A stretch of 64,000 bases of DNA from Eudorina sp. 2006-703-Eu-15 (lineage: Eukaryota > Chlorophyta > Chlorophyceae > Chlamydomonadales > Volvocaceae), in contig BDSI01000016.1 of the NCBI GenBank assembly GCA_003117195.1, forward strand, positions 1,054,001 to 1,118,000, in the 5' to 3' direction. The notes under the pieces were generated by a model that did no database searches, was not told where the DNA came from, and saw only the letters and a program-made list of their open reading frames with translations. Shown here in pieces: positions 47,182-61,356 of the stretch (its first letter is position 1; each line of letters begins with the position of its first letter). Made by a program: the position numbers and the translations under genes.

Positions 47182-48417
47182 GCGCGCCTTGCGGTGGAGC
47201 CGCCCCGGGACGCGCGGGGCCCGCCATAGGTGGGTGAGCGGACCCGTCCGCTTGACCGGCTGGGCATGTAGCCGGTTGGGTGGATGGGGGGTCGGCTGGT
47301 TGGGGGCGCAGGAGACTTCGCTGCGAAGTCGGGCCTCGGGCGGGTCTCGCTGCAAGTCTCGCCGTTCCATTCATCTTGTGAGGGCGTGTGCGGAACCCCG
47401 CGGGGGAGTCGTGAGGCCCGTGTGCGGCCGTGCACCAGGTCGTGTGCCCCACAAGTCGGAAGTCGCATGTCTTGTGCAGAAGTCACAGAACAAAGGAAGC
47501 CATAGCCCCACCTCACAAGCACGATGCGTGGCCTGCCCGCGAAATCCTTGGGGGCCAGAAAGCGCGAGGCTTTCCTCCTGATGCCCCCGACCCAGGCCCA
47601 GCTATAGAACTTCAAGACCCGGGAATGGACGTGTGCTGGGATGTACAGAGAAATCGCAGCAATACTGTAGCGGCAGCAATAGCAGCGATAGCAGTTTCCT
47701 CCAACAGTAGCGGAATCAGCGTGAGAATGACATCTGACAATGCCGTTCGTTCCGCTGGACCGCGACGGCGGCTGCTCTCGACGCATGTTCTTGACTGGGG
47801 TCACTGACGCTGCGCGCGCTGCCCCCGCTCCCCTGTTCCGTGTTCCCCCGCGCAGGTACGGCAGGGTACGGCACTGGGAGCACGTGTGGTACGGCGTAGG
47901 AACCTATCGGAGCGGTTAGTCCATGAGGCGGGGCCAGAACCAGCACCGGCAACAGGTTGTCGAAGTTGCAGCAGCGTGGCGTGCAGCCACCTAAGAGTGC
48001 CGACTGCCAGGGCGGTTGGCGACCTGCTGAAAAGACGCCTAAATGCAAGCAAGATTTGAGTTGTGGGTTGCTCGTTGCGGTGCTTTGGATTGGGGGGCTT
48101 AAAAAGAAACAGCCCAGACACACCCAGCCCGGCGATTGGGGGGCGAGGGTGCAGTGCTGGTGGGACTGGGGGCGAGTTGTATTGGTTCGCAGGCAGGGCA
48201 GGGCAAGGCGGGAGTGCGTGATATGCACTGGGCGCAGCAGTGCACAACAAGTTGTCCGTATGCGTTAGATGGTGGCGAGTTGTGTGTTAGGGTGGCGACG
48301 TGGCCGGTTCTGTCCGGCGCTGGACTGCGTGGCTCGGTGCTCGGTGAGGTTGGGTTCAACGCACGGTGAGGGGGGACGAATCACGGTGAGGGTGCTGGCG
48401 AGAAAGGACTCTAGGGT

Positions 48418-48445
48418 CCCTAAACCCTGAACCCTAAACCCTAGA
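48418..48445. repeat. Interstitial telomere-like repeat
   Basis: Four degenerate CCCTAAA units (CCCTAAA, CCCTGAA, CCCTAAA, CCCTAGA) stand in line. This is the TTTAGGG plant type, not the TTTTAGGG type of Chlamydomonas. The tract is flanked by an inverted CTCTAGGGT / ACCCTAGAG pair. Confidence 0.7.
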
Positions 48446-49183
48446 GGGGAACCCTGTGCTCCGACCCAGTGGTAACCCAGTTGCCCCCACCAACCACCTA
48501 CCGACGTGCCGTTAGCAGATCCAAACCTTCAACTGATGCAGGCGTCGACCGCCGCCGTAAAATCTTTGCAACACCCACTCGGATCGTTTCCGTTTGCAGA
48601 GAGCTGTTGGTGTCTGTAAAAACCCGTTCGGCACTTAGCACGGTTTCGGAGGGCCTTGCCGCCGGTTTGACTCCGTGCGGCCGGCACTCGTCGCTGTGCA
48701 CGAGGATGCACGCTGCAGGGCTGGTTGCAGACCACTGACGGTCGCACTCCATGCCGCGCCCCCATGCGCCCACCTGCCCTCTCCTTCCCCACATAGCTGC
48801 CTGGGACAGGCAGCTGTTAGAAGCGGACGAGTCACCCCACCCCTACCCCGACCCCCACCCCGACCCCGGCGGAGGCTCAGCAATCCTAGGCCACCGAAGC
48901 TAAGCCCCGATATCCCGCCACCGAGAAAACCCCGCGCGGAGTGATCCATTTGACAGCCCGCACATTCTCCCTACACGCAAACTGCCGGAGCGCAACCCGC
49001 GAGGGTTCATCGAACCATCGATGGCGTACCGTGGATTCGAAAGGGAGGAGGGAGGGAACGAAAGCGGTCTGGGGTCCGACATACACGTTATACACATATA
49101 CACACAGCCAAGAGGGTCCTGGCTGCCTATGAACATACACCCTCGCCCGACCCATGGTTTGGGCCGGGCGAGTCTCTTATCTA

Positions 49184-49186
<3 letters not shown>

Positions 49187-49247
<61 letters not shown>
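49187..49247. repeat. (AC)n microsatellite
   Basis: An almost pure AC run of about 60 bp, directly following a TG-linked element on the minus strand (about 49144-49186). Confidence 0.95.
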
Positions 49248-49248
<1 letters not shown>

Positions 49249-49253
49249 AGAGA

Positions 49254-49437
49254 CGCCTCGCTCTGGCTCAGCTGGGCAGGCAGGCCTGCCGGAGGGTGCA
49301 ACCCTAGCTAGTACGATTAGGTTGGGACGCGGGACCAGGCTAGTTTTACCGCACCAAGCAGGGGCGCGCCTCCGAAACGCGCCCTGGGTGCTGCAAGGAC
49401 TTGAGGAGGTTGAACAGCGGACTGCGAGGCGCAGACC
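49254..49437. repeat. 184-bp dispersed repeat, copy 1
   Basis: Identical by eye, base for base, to 63817-64000 in the same orientation. Flanking sequence on the left differs. The true right end is unknown because the second copy runs off the window. Confidence 0.92.
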
Positions 49438-49621
49438 GCCCGGGATGGGCCTTCGCCCACTCCCTTGAGGGGGCACAGCGGTCACCGATCCTCGGGGATC
49501 GGGCACGCGCCCTTGGTTGAGAGCGAGGGGACAGAGGCCCCTTACGCCCCTTTCCCCCGTATCCGGGGGAAAGTGCTTCGGCGGTCTCCCGTATGGGGCG
49601 GGTTAGCGCCCCCGGCCAGTG

Positions 49622-49760
49622 TCGGCCCGGCAGATATGTAACGATACACACCACACACACACACACACCACCAGGCGGGTCTCTTCTATAAACACACACA
49701 CACACACCACCAGGCGGGTCTCTTCTATAAACCCTATAAACACACACACACACAGGGGGT
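49622..49760 (-). repeat. Cluster of TG-linked elements
   Basis: Two near-identical units (GGCGGGTCTCTTCTATAAAC followed by a CA run) and a third variant ending in GGGGGTTCCTCATTAACT. All fit the (TG)n-TTA-AGARACC layout on the minus strand. Confidence 0.65.
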
Positions 49761-50996
49761 TCCTCATTAACTACACAATCAGAGTGAAAACAGAGAGCCC
49801 GGCTGGCCTGCTGAACAGCGCGCAACGGCCACACGCACTGCCGTCGCACCCGGCACCTGACGCCGCGCCGCGAGTCCCAAACACGCGCATGCCAGGCACA
49901 ACATGCTGTCTGCTGTCTGTAGCCGTCATGAGATGCGTTTCCTTATCTCAACTATTTTGTTGTTCTTCTTATCGTTCTTGTTATCCATGACGGGTGTATT
50001 GGTTATGATTATCTAGGTCCTTATGGCTATCCAGGTCCTCGTGCGTGACAGCACTACGAAGCAGGCACACGGCCACGAGTCATCCTGCGCCACTCGCAAT
50101 CACACAACGCCGACCAGCTGGGGAGGGTTTCCCCCGTGGGGCTGAACACACCCGTGGCCCCCCCCCCTGCAACTCCCCTCACACACCCCTGCACCGCACG
50201 CACGAGATGCCTGTTGCCGTGACCCCCGGACGAGCGGACGAGCACACACACCACCATGTTCCCCGCCTGGCTCCGGAGCCCACTGTACGACCCGTACAGC
50301 CCGTCAACGACACCCTATACGTCATCCACCCTTTCTACGCTGCCAGACGGCAGTGGGGTCGCGCCGCGGCGTCCGCCACGGTGCCCTCAGTGCCCTCAGT
50401 GCGTGCCACCCACATGTCAGGTCAGGGCAGGTGGCTCCGCCGCGGGGCGGTGAGCGGCGCGCGGCCGTCCTTCAGCGGGCGGCGACGCCCCCTCCGCACC
50501 CGGGGACACCCTCTCCGGGGTAGCAGGTTCCGGGTGGACGCCCTCTCCCACCTTCACCCAGGCTGGTCGACAACCCCCCCTCTTCTTCACTCGGGTGCCC
50601 CGCCCCTTTGCACGGCCCTGCGAAGGACAGCCGGGGCCGGGTGCCCTTCCCCCGGGGCTCCGCAGCGCACCGCCGCCGCCGCCGCCGCCGCCGCCACCCC
50701 TCAGACCCGGGAAGAGCGGAAGACCCGCCTTCACCACCCCTTCCCCCGCCTCCACCCTGGCTGCAAGCAACACCACACCGACCCACCAACCCTCGTCCGC
50801 ATTCTCCCCTCCTGCCACCAACATTGTTATCTTTATATTTATGCAAGTGTGTCTTCTGACAGTGACTGTTTTATCCATCGTCTTGGAAAGGTACTGCACA
50901 GGCCCCTTTGGCTCGTATGCGTGTGTCCCTGAACGGTGCACGCCGTGTTTGGCCCCTGTTCCCATCCCTCCTCGACGACCCATGGGTCCGCCTCGG

Positions 50997-52397
50997 TCAC
51001 CAGCCGGGGGGCTCGTTCCGACGCGGCAGCGCCCCCTCCCGCGGCAACCGCAGCGAGGCCCGCACCGTCGCCAGCAGCGGCGTCCCCGGCACCACGGCCG
51101 CCGCCGCCGCCTCCGCCTCCACCTCCGTCGGCCGCCGCTCCAGCGGCACATACACACCGCGCAGCCGCAACGGCCCACCCGCCTGCTGCTGCTGCTGCGC
51201 CGCCGCCGCCGCCGCTGCCGCCGCCGCCGCCTGCGCCGCCGCTGCCTCCTGCATGTTCCAAAGCGCCAGGGAGTCCTCCGGCCAGGGCCCGGGCACCTGA
51301 TGGCTCGCCGCCGGAGGCGGGTAGTACGGCGCGCCTGCTGCTGCGGCGGCGGCGGCGCCGCCGCCGCCTTCCTGGGGTAGCTGATACAGGGCCTGGGCGG
51401 CCTCCTGACCGCTGGGTCCGGGCTGTTGGGCGAAGGGCGGGGTCTGCGAGTGCGTTTGTGAGGCTTGGAGGCTGAGGTGTGCTTGGGAGTGGGTGGACGA
51501 GCGAGGGGGCGACGCCGGAGGGCGGCGGGGCGGGTTGAGGCCCGACATCAGGAACTCGCGGCTGACACTGCGGGGAGGAACGGAGGGAGCGAAGGTGAGG
51601 GAAGGTGCGGGAAGGTGAGGGGAAGTGACTCGATCGGGCAAAGCTGAGCCCGGAAATGCCCCGCGCCATGCATGTCACGCACCGCCTGCCCTGCCTGCCC
51701 AAAAACACACAAAAAGTATTATGGGCCAGGGCGGTCTGGGCTTTTCATCATGAGACACAAAATACATCCGCGCCTGGGCTATAGGTCGGGCGGGTTCTTT
51801 TTCTACCGTAAACACACAAAAACGCACACACGAAACCCTAGAGCGGCCCCCTCCCCCCTCCCCCCTCCCCCCCCCCCCTCCCCCCCCCCTCCCCCCTCCC
51901 TCCCTCCCTCCCTCCCTCCCTCCCTCCCTCCCTCCCTCCCTCCCTCCCTCCCCCCCTCCCTCCCTCCTGTCACGGGGTACCAGGGCACCCCACCTGTAGC
52001 CGTTGTCCATCCGCAGCTGCTCCGGTACGGCGGGTACGTCCGCCAGGAAGGTGGCGGCGGGTAGCGCGAACCAGGCCGACAGGTTGTTGGGCTCCGGCGG
52101 CGGCAGCGTCACCAGAGACCGGTGCAGGCTGCTGCCCGGCCGCCGATAGTACGACTGCTCGTGTAGCCCCGACGCAAAAACGCCCGCGGCTCCGCCGCCG
52201 CCGGCGACGGCACCCGCCTTTATGAATCCCGACGCGTCGCCCCGGCCGCCGGCGTGGTGGAATGCGCCGGCGCTACGCGCCGTACCGCTGTCGAACAAAT
52301 GCCCCGGCGACCCCGACGTGCTCGGCTGCGAGTGGGACCGGCTCCGGCCGTACCCGCCAGCGTCGCCGCCGCTACCACGGCCGTCGCCGTGGCCACG

Positions 52398-52430
<33 letters not shown>

Positions 52431-53901
52431 TTCCGCTGGCGTGAAGCTGAGGCGCAGACGGTTGACGTCGCCGGCGACGCGGCTGGGCCGGAACGTCCCG
52501 TCTGACGTCGCCGCCGGCCGCATCGGCGCGCTGCTGTGCAGGGACCTGCGCGCCCGCGGCGAGTCGGCGGAGGCGGCACCGCCATGGCCGCCGCCGCCGC
52601 CGCCGCCGCTGGGCGAGGCAGATCGCTCCGGCGAATCTGCGGCGCGAGTCGAGCCGCGGCTCCGCAGCGATCCGACGCTTCGCTGCGACCTCAGAGGCGA
52701 GGTGGAGGCCGGCGAACCGGAACGCCCCGCCCCCGCCGCCGCCGAGGCGGGCGGGCTCTCCCCCAGCAGTGTCACGGCGATGGGCAGGGCGCGGGCCTGC
52801 CAGCTGCCTGGCGGCGGAGGCAGTCGCTCCCAGGTGGCGTTGCCGTCGCCGCTACGGCAGGCCTGGAACTTTCCGTACGGCCGCGGCACGCCGCCGCCGC
52901 CGACGCTGTTCACGGCGATGCTGATGAAATCGAGCGCCTGCAGCGTCGGCGCAACGGTCTTGATGTGCTTGGTGTGGCTGTGGTAGAGCTGGGAGTTGGG
53001 TGCGGAGGAGGGGATGGAGTTGGCTCCACTGCCTCCGCCGCCTCCGCCGCTGCTTCCGCCTCCGCCGCGGATTTGATTCTGCGCCTGCTCGGTTGCGAGG
53101 GGCTGTAGCTTCACCTGGGGGCTCTGCCGGGAGGAGAGAGCCCCAGGCGAGTCCCGGGGAGGTTGACGTCGGAAAGGGGGCGCGAGAGGAGATTTGTTGA
53201 GAGGGGGGAAGAGGGGGAGGAGGAGGTGAGGTATGGGCGGGTGGAGTTGGGGGTTAGGCCGGCTGTGACACCAGTGGCGTCGCGTGCGTGCGGACCAAGG
53301 AGAATTAGGGCATGCATGACTCGGTTTTGGAGGGAGTGACGCTGTCATGCTGGGAGTGTTGGCTGGGACGCAACGCGGACGGTGTTGGGTCAGTTCCGGC
53401 ACGGCGGTTGAAGAGCCACTAGGTGGCTGTAAGCGGACGTCAAGCGCCGGGGAAAGCACGCGCTACCTCGCCGTGCAGCCGCCGGAAGGTATTCATGAGA
53501 CATGCGGCTACCATGGGTTGCGGCAGATGGCATATGGAGGTACCGGTTCGTGGCATTCCGCTAAACGGATGCTGCTACACCAGCCTATGTCATTCAAGTT
53601 GCGCAAGATGAGCCATATAAATATCAGTATCAGATCAAAATTGATACAAACAAAGGACAAGTTCCCAATATACCTGCCGTGCTGGCGATGTCCCCGTCGG
53701 TCGCTGGCCTCCGGCCCCGTTCCCTGACGCTTTACCGTTCGAATTTGCACCATTTGAGTCTGTAGAAGAAACAGGAAGTGACGGCTTGACTGTCGCCAAG
53801 CGGTCGGAGTAGCTAACCTTAGAATAGCCGCGAGCCATACTAACTGCATCGGAACTAACTCCGAAGCAGCTAATGTGAACAGGTAAAGGCGTCATACTCA
53901 T
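50997..53901 (-). CDS. Low-complexity protein of unknown function
   Basis: I propose three exons (53674-53901, 51994-53114, 50997-51567) that join in phase to 639 residues. I do not recognise a family. The first exon (MSMTPLPVHISCFG...) looks like a normal start with a Ser/Asn/Gly-rich end. The second exon carries the only segments that look folded: LYHSHTKHIKTVAPTLQALD, FISIAVNS, YGKFQACRSGDGNATWERLP and ARALPIAVTLLGE. Poly-Gly, SPxR/RS-type serine-rich stretches and NLSAWFALPAATFLADVPAV follow. The third exon is Gln/Pro-rich with two poly-Ala runs and ends RLRGVYVPLERRPTEV then a short tail. The many SP sites suggest a phosphorylated, largely disordered regulator. The intron just after 51994 holds a long CCCT tract. 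The first splice junction is the least certain; alternative acceptors exist at 53123. Confidence 0.5.
51836..51967. repeat. Polypyrimidine (CCCT)n tract
   Basis: About 130 bp of nearly pure C/T on the plus strand, regular CCCT units at 51896-51950. Lies in the second intron of the unknown minus-strand gene and directly next to a TG-linked element at 51789-51830. Confidence 0.95.
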
Positions 53902-55068
53902 TTTTACGTGGGCAGCACACGACGTGCGAATTAGTTATGTTCTATGATAAGCCAACCTCTGCACAGCATATTGAACAAGAGTAAGTTTGATCGATGAAAA
54001 TGTGAAAGCGCGCTGATAATTTTATCACCGTTTCAACATCGTGGCTGAACAACGCAATGCAACCGTGTATGTGGTCGTTTCGGTTGTAAAACTGACTGCC
54101 GTACATGTTTTACAGCGTTCAAGGTTCAGTACGCTTTCCCCACGTTTCCCCGTGTCCGTTCACATGACAGCAACACTGCAGCAAATTCATGCTGATTCCT
54201 GCACAATGAACTCCTTCCAACGCCTTTCAAGTGTCACCGCGTTCTCGTAATAATAGCACCGTGAAAATCGTATCAAATACACTCGTCCTGCATCATCTTA
54301 TCCCGTCCATACGCCGAGCATGCAAACAGCATTGAAGACACATCCCAAGCAGCATAAAATCGCTGCTCTTCCGCTTTCGGCTGCACGGGCCTCCTCCTAG
54401 CCCTTCAGGCCGTGAACCCCTGCAGGAACTGGGCTGCGTCAAGATCAAGACTGTAGACGAAATTACCTCGAACCGCCTAGCCAAACAACAATGCACGTCC
54501 GACTTCTGCTGCAGCCGCCGTTACGCCCTTCCGTTGCTCTTCCCAACACTTCCAACAACTTGCCATTGAGCTGCGTCCGCTACCATCTCCGGGCAGCCCC
54601 GAGCCATCTGTACTCTGCCACCACAGATCGACTTGGTCCATCCCCGGACATCATCCGCACGCCAACCCCCGGCCACCCCACACGCCTTCACCCCCTGCTA
54701 TGGTACCTCCCACACGAGCTGCTGCTCCGCCAATACAACCCTACTCGTACATGTCGTACATATGGGGGGAACGTCGCTCTTGCCCCCATCCCCAGGCCGC
54801 CCCAGGCCGTCCCCCCCCAACGCGCACCACGGGTACATCGGGTACCACGGGTACGACATGTGTGTGTGTGTGGGGGGGGGCTGCCCACAACCTGCTCCGG
54901 CCGCCGACGTGCCCGCACACGCGCCAAAGCCTCTCACCAGTATCCCACCCCGGTAGGGGTGGACGCGTACGACGTAGTACAATTGTTGGACCGAATGTTG
55001 GACCCGCCTCCCAACTGCCCGTGGCCTGGCCAGTGCCCTTCGGCGCGCTCCGCGAATACGGGTAGCTG
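53902..55068. other. Intergenic region, unknown gene / VPS24
   Basis: Promoter side of the minus-strand unknown gene and 3' side of VPS24. AT-richer than average up to about 54.4 kb, and includes a (TG)nGn tract near 54860. The frame at 54491-55294 has no recognisable features and overlaps the VPS24 last exon antisense. Confidence 0.55.
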
Positions 55069-58007
55069 CTACGCCTTGACCGCGTCCAGGCGGGCACGCA
55101 GCTCGTCCATGTCGTCCGCCTCCTCCTCCTCCGGCTCCGGTTCGGCCGCCTGCTGCTGCCGCTCCCGTGCGCGCTGCGCCGAGGGAGGGCCACATTTCCC
55201 CCCAAGAGGAGCAACGGCCCCGCCAGGGGACAGGGACGGGTCAGGTAACACAGCTCGGTGCAGGAAGAGCGACCCCTCCAAAACCACCTTGTAACGATTA
55301 CTACTACTTCCCACCGTCGCCTGCGGGCCTCTTTCCCCTTCCGGACCTCTAATCGGATCCTGGCTCTTATGTGAATGCCAGCTGTACCTGAACCCTGGCT
55401 TACAAGCAGCTCAACTCCCTACGGCTGTTGCATAACCCGGCCGTACAACCCGCATCCCCGTCAGCCACGTGGCCGCCTTCCGGCGCCCCGCACCTCCTCA
55501 TTCTCTTCCTGCCCCTCCCCCTCCCCCTCCTCACAAGCCCTGACCCTCACGTCCCAGCACCCGGCCCTCTGCCTCCTCCTCACTCTCCTCCTCCTCCTCC
55601 TCCTCCTCCTCCTCGCCCTCCCCCTCCCCCTCCTCACCCTCGCCGCCGGCAGCGCCGCCTTGGTCGCCGCCGCAATCTCGTCCAACACCTTCTGCACCTC
55701 CTCCTCCGTCTCCTCCTCCTCGTCGTCCGCCCCGATGGCGCCGTCGATGGCGTCGCTCATCATCTCCTGGATCAGACCCACCCGCATCATCTCTGCGGGC
55801 GCGAGGGCATGGGGGCGGGTATGGGCCCCCAAAGGGGACGAGACCGTTGCAACAGAGACTGGTCAGACGTGATGCTGTCATGCTGATGACTAACATCAAT
55901 CTCAGTTTTTTGACGATGACAGTCGGGCAGCCAGGCAGGTGCAGGGACAGGCAGCTGGGGCAGTCAGGCAGGCAGGTAGCCAGGCAGGTAGCCAGGCAGA
56001 CGAATAATGACCTTCGCGCTGTCCACGATTGCCCACGATTGCTGGGGAGGGAGAGGGGAAGGCTACAGGACATTGGTAGGCATAATCAAACAACGAGCGA
56101 GGCAGGGGGGGACGGAGGGCGGGAGGAAGAGCCCCAGTGGAATGGCCGCCGCGTGTGTGCGCCGGACGGTAGGTGCCCACCCACCCAGCCAGCCAGCCAG
56201 CCAGCCACCCAGGCCCCCAGTCAGCCACCGACGGACCGACCGGCCGACCGACGGGTCGCACCTTTGGACATCTCCATCATGGTCCGCTGCAGCTCCGGCG
56301 CCTTGATCATGGAGTTGACCGCCTGCATCACCTCCGTGCTGCGGCTCAGCGTGCCAGCCACGCGCAGCATGGCTGCAGCACCGGAGGGAGAGAGGGTGGT
56401 GGGGGCCGAGGGAGGGAGGGAGGGAGAGAGGGTGGTGGGGGCCGAGGGAGGGAGGGAGGGAGAGAGGGTGGTGGGGGCCGAGGGGGGAGGGAGGGAGAGA
56501 GGGTGGTGGGGGCCGAGGGAGGGAGGGAGAGAGGGTGGTGGGGGCCGAGGGAGGGAGGGAGGGAGAGAGGGTGGTGGGGGCCGAGGGAGGGAGGGAGGGA
56601 GGGCGCGGATGTGTGAATGTGGACGTGGACGACAGGGGCGCCGCTGACCCGCACGGCGGGTCCCACTTCCTCAGAAGCCCACTGCTGCCCCGCAGCTGCG
56701 CGACGGCCCACTCCGCTCCCCGCGCCCCCTCCCCGTTGCCACCACCCGCGCGCATCTCTCGCCGGCTCCACCCCAACCGTCCCCGGCTCCCCGGCTCCTC
56801 AGTCCTCACCCAGCTGCTCCAGCAGGGCGGTGTTGAGCCCCTGCATGTGGGCCTTATTGGTGTAGAGGCGGGACACGGCCTTGCGGCTCTGTATGATCTC
56901 CTTAGCGAGGTGCTGTGGAAGGGCGGACGGTTGTGGGGCAGTTGGTTGTGGGGCAGTTGGTTGCGGGGTTAGTTGCGGGGTTAGTTGGTTGGTTGGTTGC
57001 AGCGGGGTTGGTTGGAGGGGTTGGTTGCGTACGGGGGCTTATGCACATGTACAGGACCTGCACACACGAGGGCGCGTTCTTCCGACACCGCCGCCTTTCT
57101 ATTACTTTATGGGTCGGGTGTTGGGGTGCATAATGTGCACGTAGGGGCAGCTGTTGGGCACTGCTACGCGCCCGTCGCATGTCACGCACGCCTGCCATGC
57201 CCTGCCTTCAAAGGGAAGGCACATGGCAGCGGCGGACGGACGGGCGGGAGCATGCGGATGTCGCTGAGACCGCAGGAGGCTGTAGCAGCATGGGTGAGAC
57301 AGCAGGAGGCTGTAGCAGCATGGGTGAGACCGCAGGAGGCTGTAGCGGCATGGGTGAGACCGCAGGAGGCTGTAGCAGCATGGGTGAGACCGCAGGAGGC
57401 TGTAGCAGCATGGACGGCAGGGTCCACCATTTCATGCTTCAATCACCCAAGGAACGCAGCCGGGCAACACCGTGGATGGCCGAGCTGGACCCGGGACTTG
57501 GGTGCCGAGCGGTGTGTGTGGGGGGGGGCCGGGGGGGGGGGGCTGCAGCAGCGCCAAGGGGCCTCGAGACCCCAACGACGGGTGGGCGGGGGGCGGGCCG
57601 AAGTCGTACACGGGAATGGCTGCGCTGGCTGCCTGACCCTCCAGACAGAGGTTGGCTAACACTCGCAAGGACCGACCCATCAGTAAAGGGACGGTGTGCA
57701 CTGTTCACGCTGCAACCCTGCACGGGCAGCTTTGCGCGGTGGCCTACCTTCGCAGAACCCATATCGCCACGCTTAGCAGCTTCCCTGATGGCCTTGTGCA
57801 CTTTCTTCTCCTCAAACTGGATCTCTGCGGCACGGCGCGCTTCGGCAGCTTGGGCCCCATGTTCCGTGGGTCAACGACCAGGCGCTGAAAACGCCGCCTC
57901 CACGTACCCCTTATTTGTCGATCTAGACCCCGCTGCTCTGATCGTAGCGTCGCCTGCCATTTGCGCACAAGCTCTTTTGGGTCCTCCTTGGCAAAGAATT
58001 TGAGCAT
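55069..58007 (-). CDS. VPS24: ESCRT-III subunit VPS24 / CHMP3
   Basis: Six exons (57908-58007, 57748-57824, 56810-56912, 56262-56372, 55638-55792, 55069-55173) join in phase to 216 residues, the normal length of the family. ESCRT-III filaments drive membrane scission in multivesicular-body formation and cell abscission. The N-terminus MLKFFAKEDPKELVRKWQ and LDRQIR are typical of VPS24/CHMP3. The basic helical core follows (LAKEIIQSRKAVSRLYTNKAHM, LRVAGTLSRSTEVMQAVNSM, EMSK-EMMRVGLIQEMM). The C-terminal half is acidic and ends DELRARLDAVKA, a MIM1-type motif for the VPS4 ATPase. Introns 2 and 3 carry conspicuous minisatellites. The gene is head to head with the RD-repeat protein gene, 309 bp apart. 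Confidence 0.95.
56394..56606. repeat. Purine-rich minisatellite in VPS24 intron 4 region
   Basis: About six copies of a 33-34 bp unit built from GAGAGGGTGGTGGGGGCCGA and a variable number of GGGA repeats. Lies between the exons at 56262-56372 and 56810-56912. G-run content suggests quadruplex potential. Confidence 0.9.
57268..57413. repeat. 30-bp minisatellite in a VPS24 intron
   Basis: Five tandem copies of a unit starting GTGAGACCGCAGGAGGCTGT, with two or three substitutions in all, between the exons at 56810-56912 and 57748-57824. The units have no spacers, so this is not a CRISPR-like array. Confidence 0.92.
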
Positions 58008-58316
58008 GGCGGGTGGGCACTCCCCCGGGCGCGACTAGCGCCCTCAGTACGCAATAGTCAAGACGTATGTATTCAGAACAGTATTAACAGTTTAGCGATT
58101 ATCGGGACTGGGAGCAATCCACGACACGACGACGGTTGTGTTTTGCGTTGTATAATCAAAGTCTTGTGCGTTGCATAGGTTAACATAGCAGCTAAGGGAC
58201 TTAAACATATCCACGTTGTATTTTGACCCTTGTGCAGAAGCGCACTTTGATAGTGAGGATGCCGTGCGGTCGTTGTCTGTCCCTCGATTTTATTTGAGTC
58301 TCGGAGACGAACAAGC
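58008..58316. promoter_or_regulatory. Bidirectional promoter region, VPS24 / RD-repeat protein
   Basis: Only 309 bp separate the two divergent ATG codons. The stretch is AT-rich relative to the window and has no coding potential. Confidence 0.5.
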
Positions 58317-61216
<2,900 letters not shown>

Positions 61217-61356
61217 GGGATGCGCCGGGGACAGATCTACCTCAGACGACCCGAACACGGGCGACGGCGTGCCTAGGTGGTAGGATGGATCCATTGATCC
61301 AGGTTAGAGGGGGTTACCGAAGAAAGGTAGACCCGTACAGGGTTGCTACGAGATCA

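Larger units (their letters stand above)
47182..50996. other. Repeat-rich intergenic region
   Basis: No gene was recognised in 3.8 kb. It holds telomere-like repeats, a long (AC)n tract, one copy of the 184-bp duplicated segment and several TG-linked elements. It lies between the 3' end of the secreted cysteine protein gene and the 3' end of the minus-strand unknown gene. Confidence 0.6.

Noticed and set aside
49254..49640. Possible structured RNA gene (SRP, RNase P or rRNA fragment)
   Set aside because: Stems are visible but no signature of a known RNA class was recognised; kept only as a dispersed repeat.
57268..57413. Regular 30-bp repeats resembling a CRISPR array
   Set aside because: Units abut without spacers and lie in a eukaryotic intron; it is a minisatellite.
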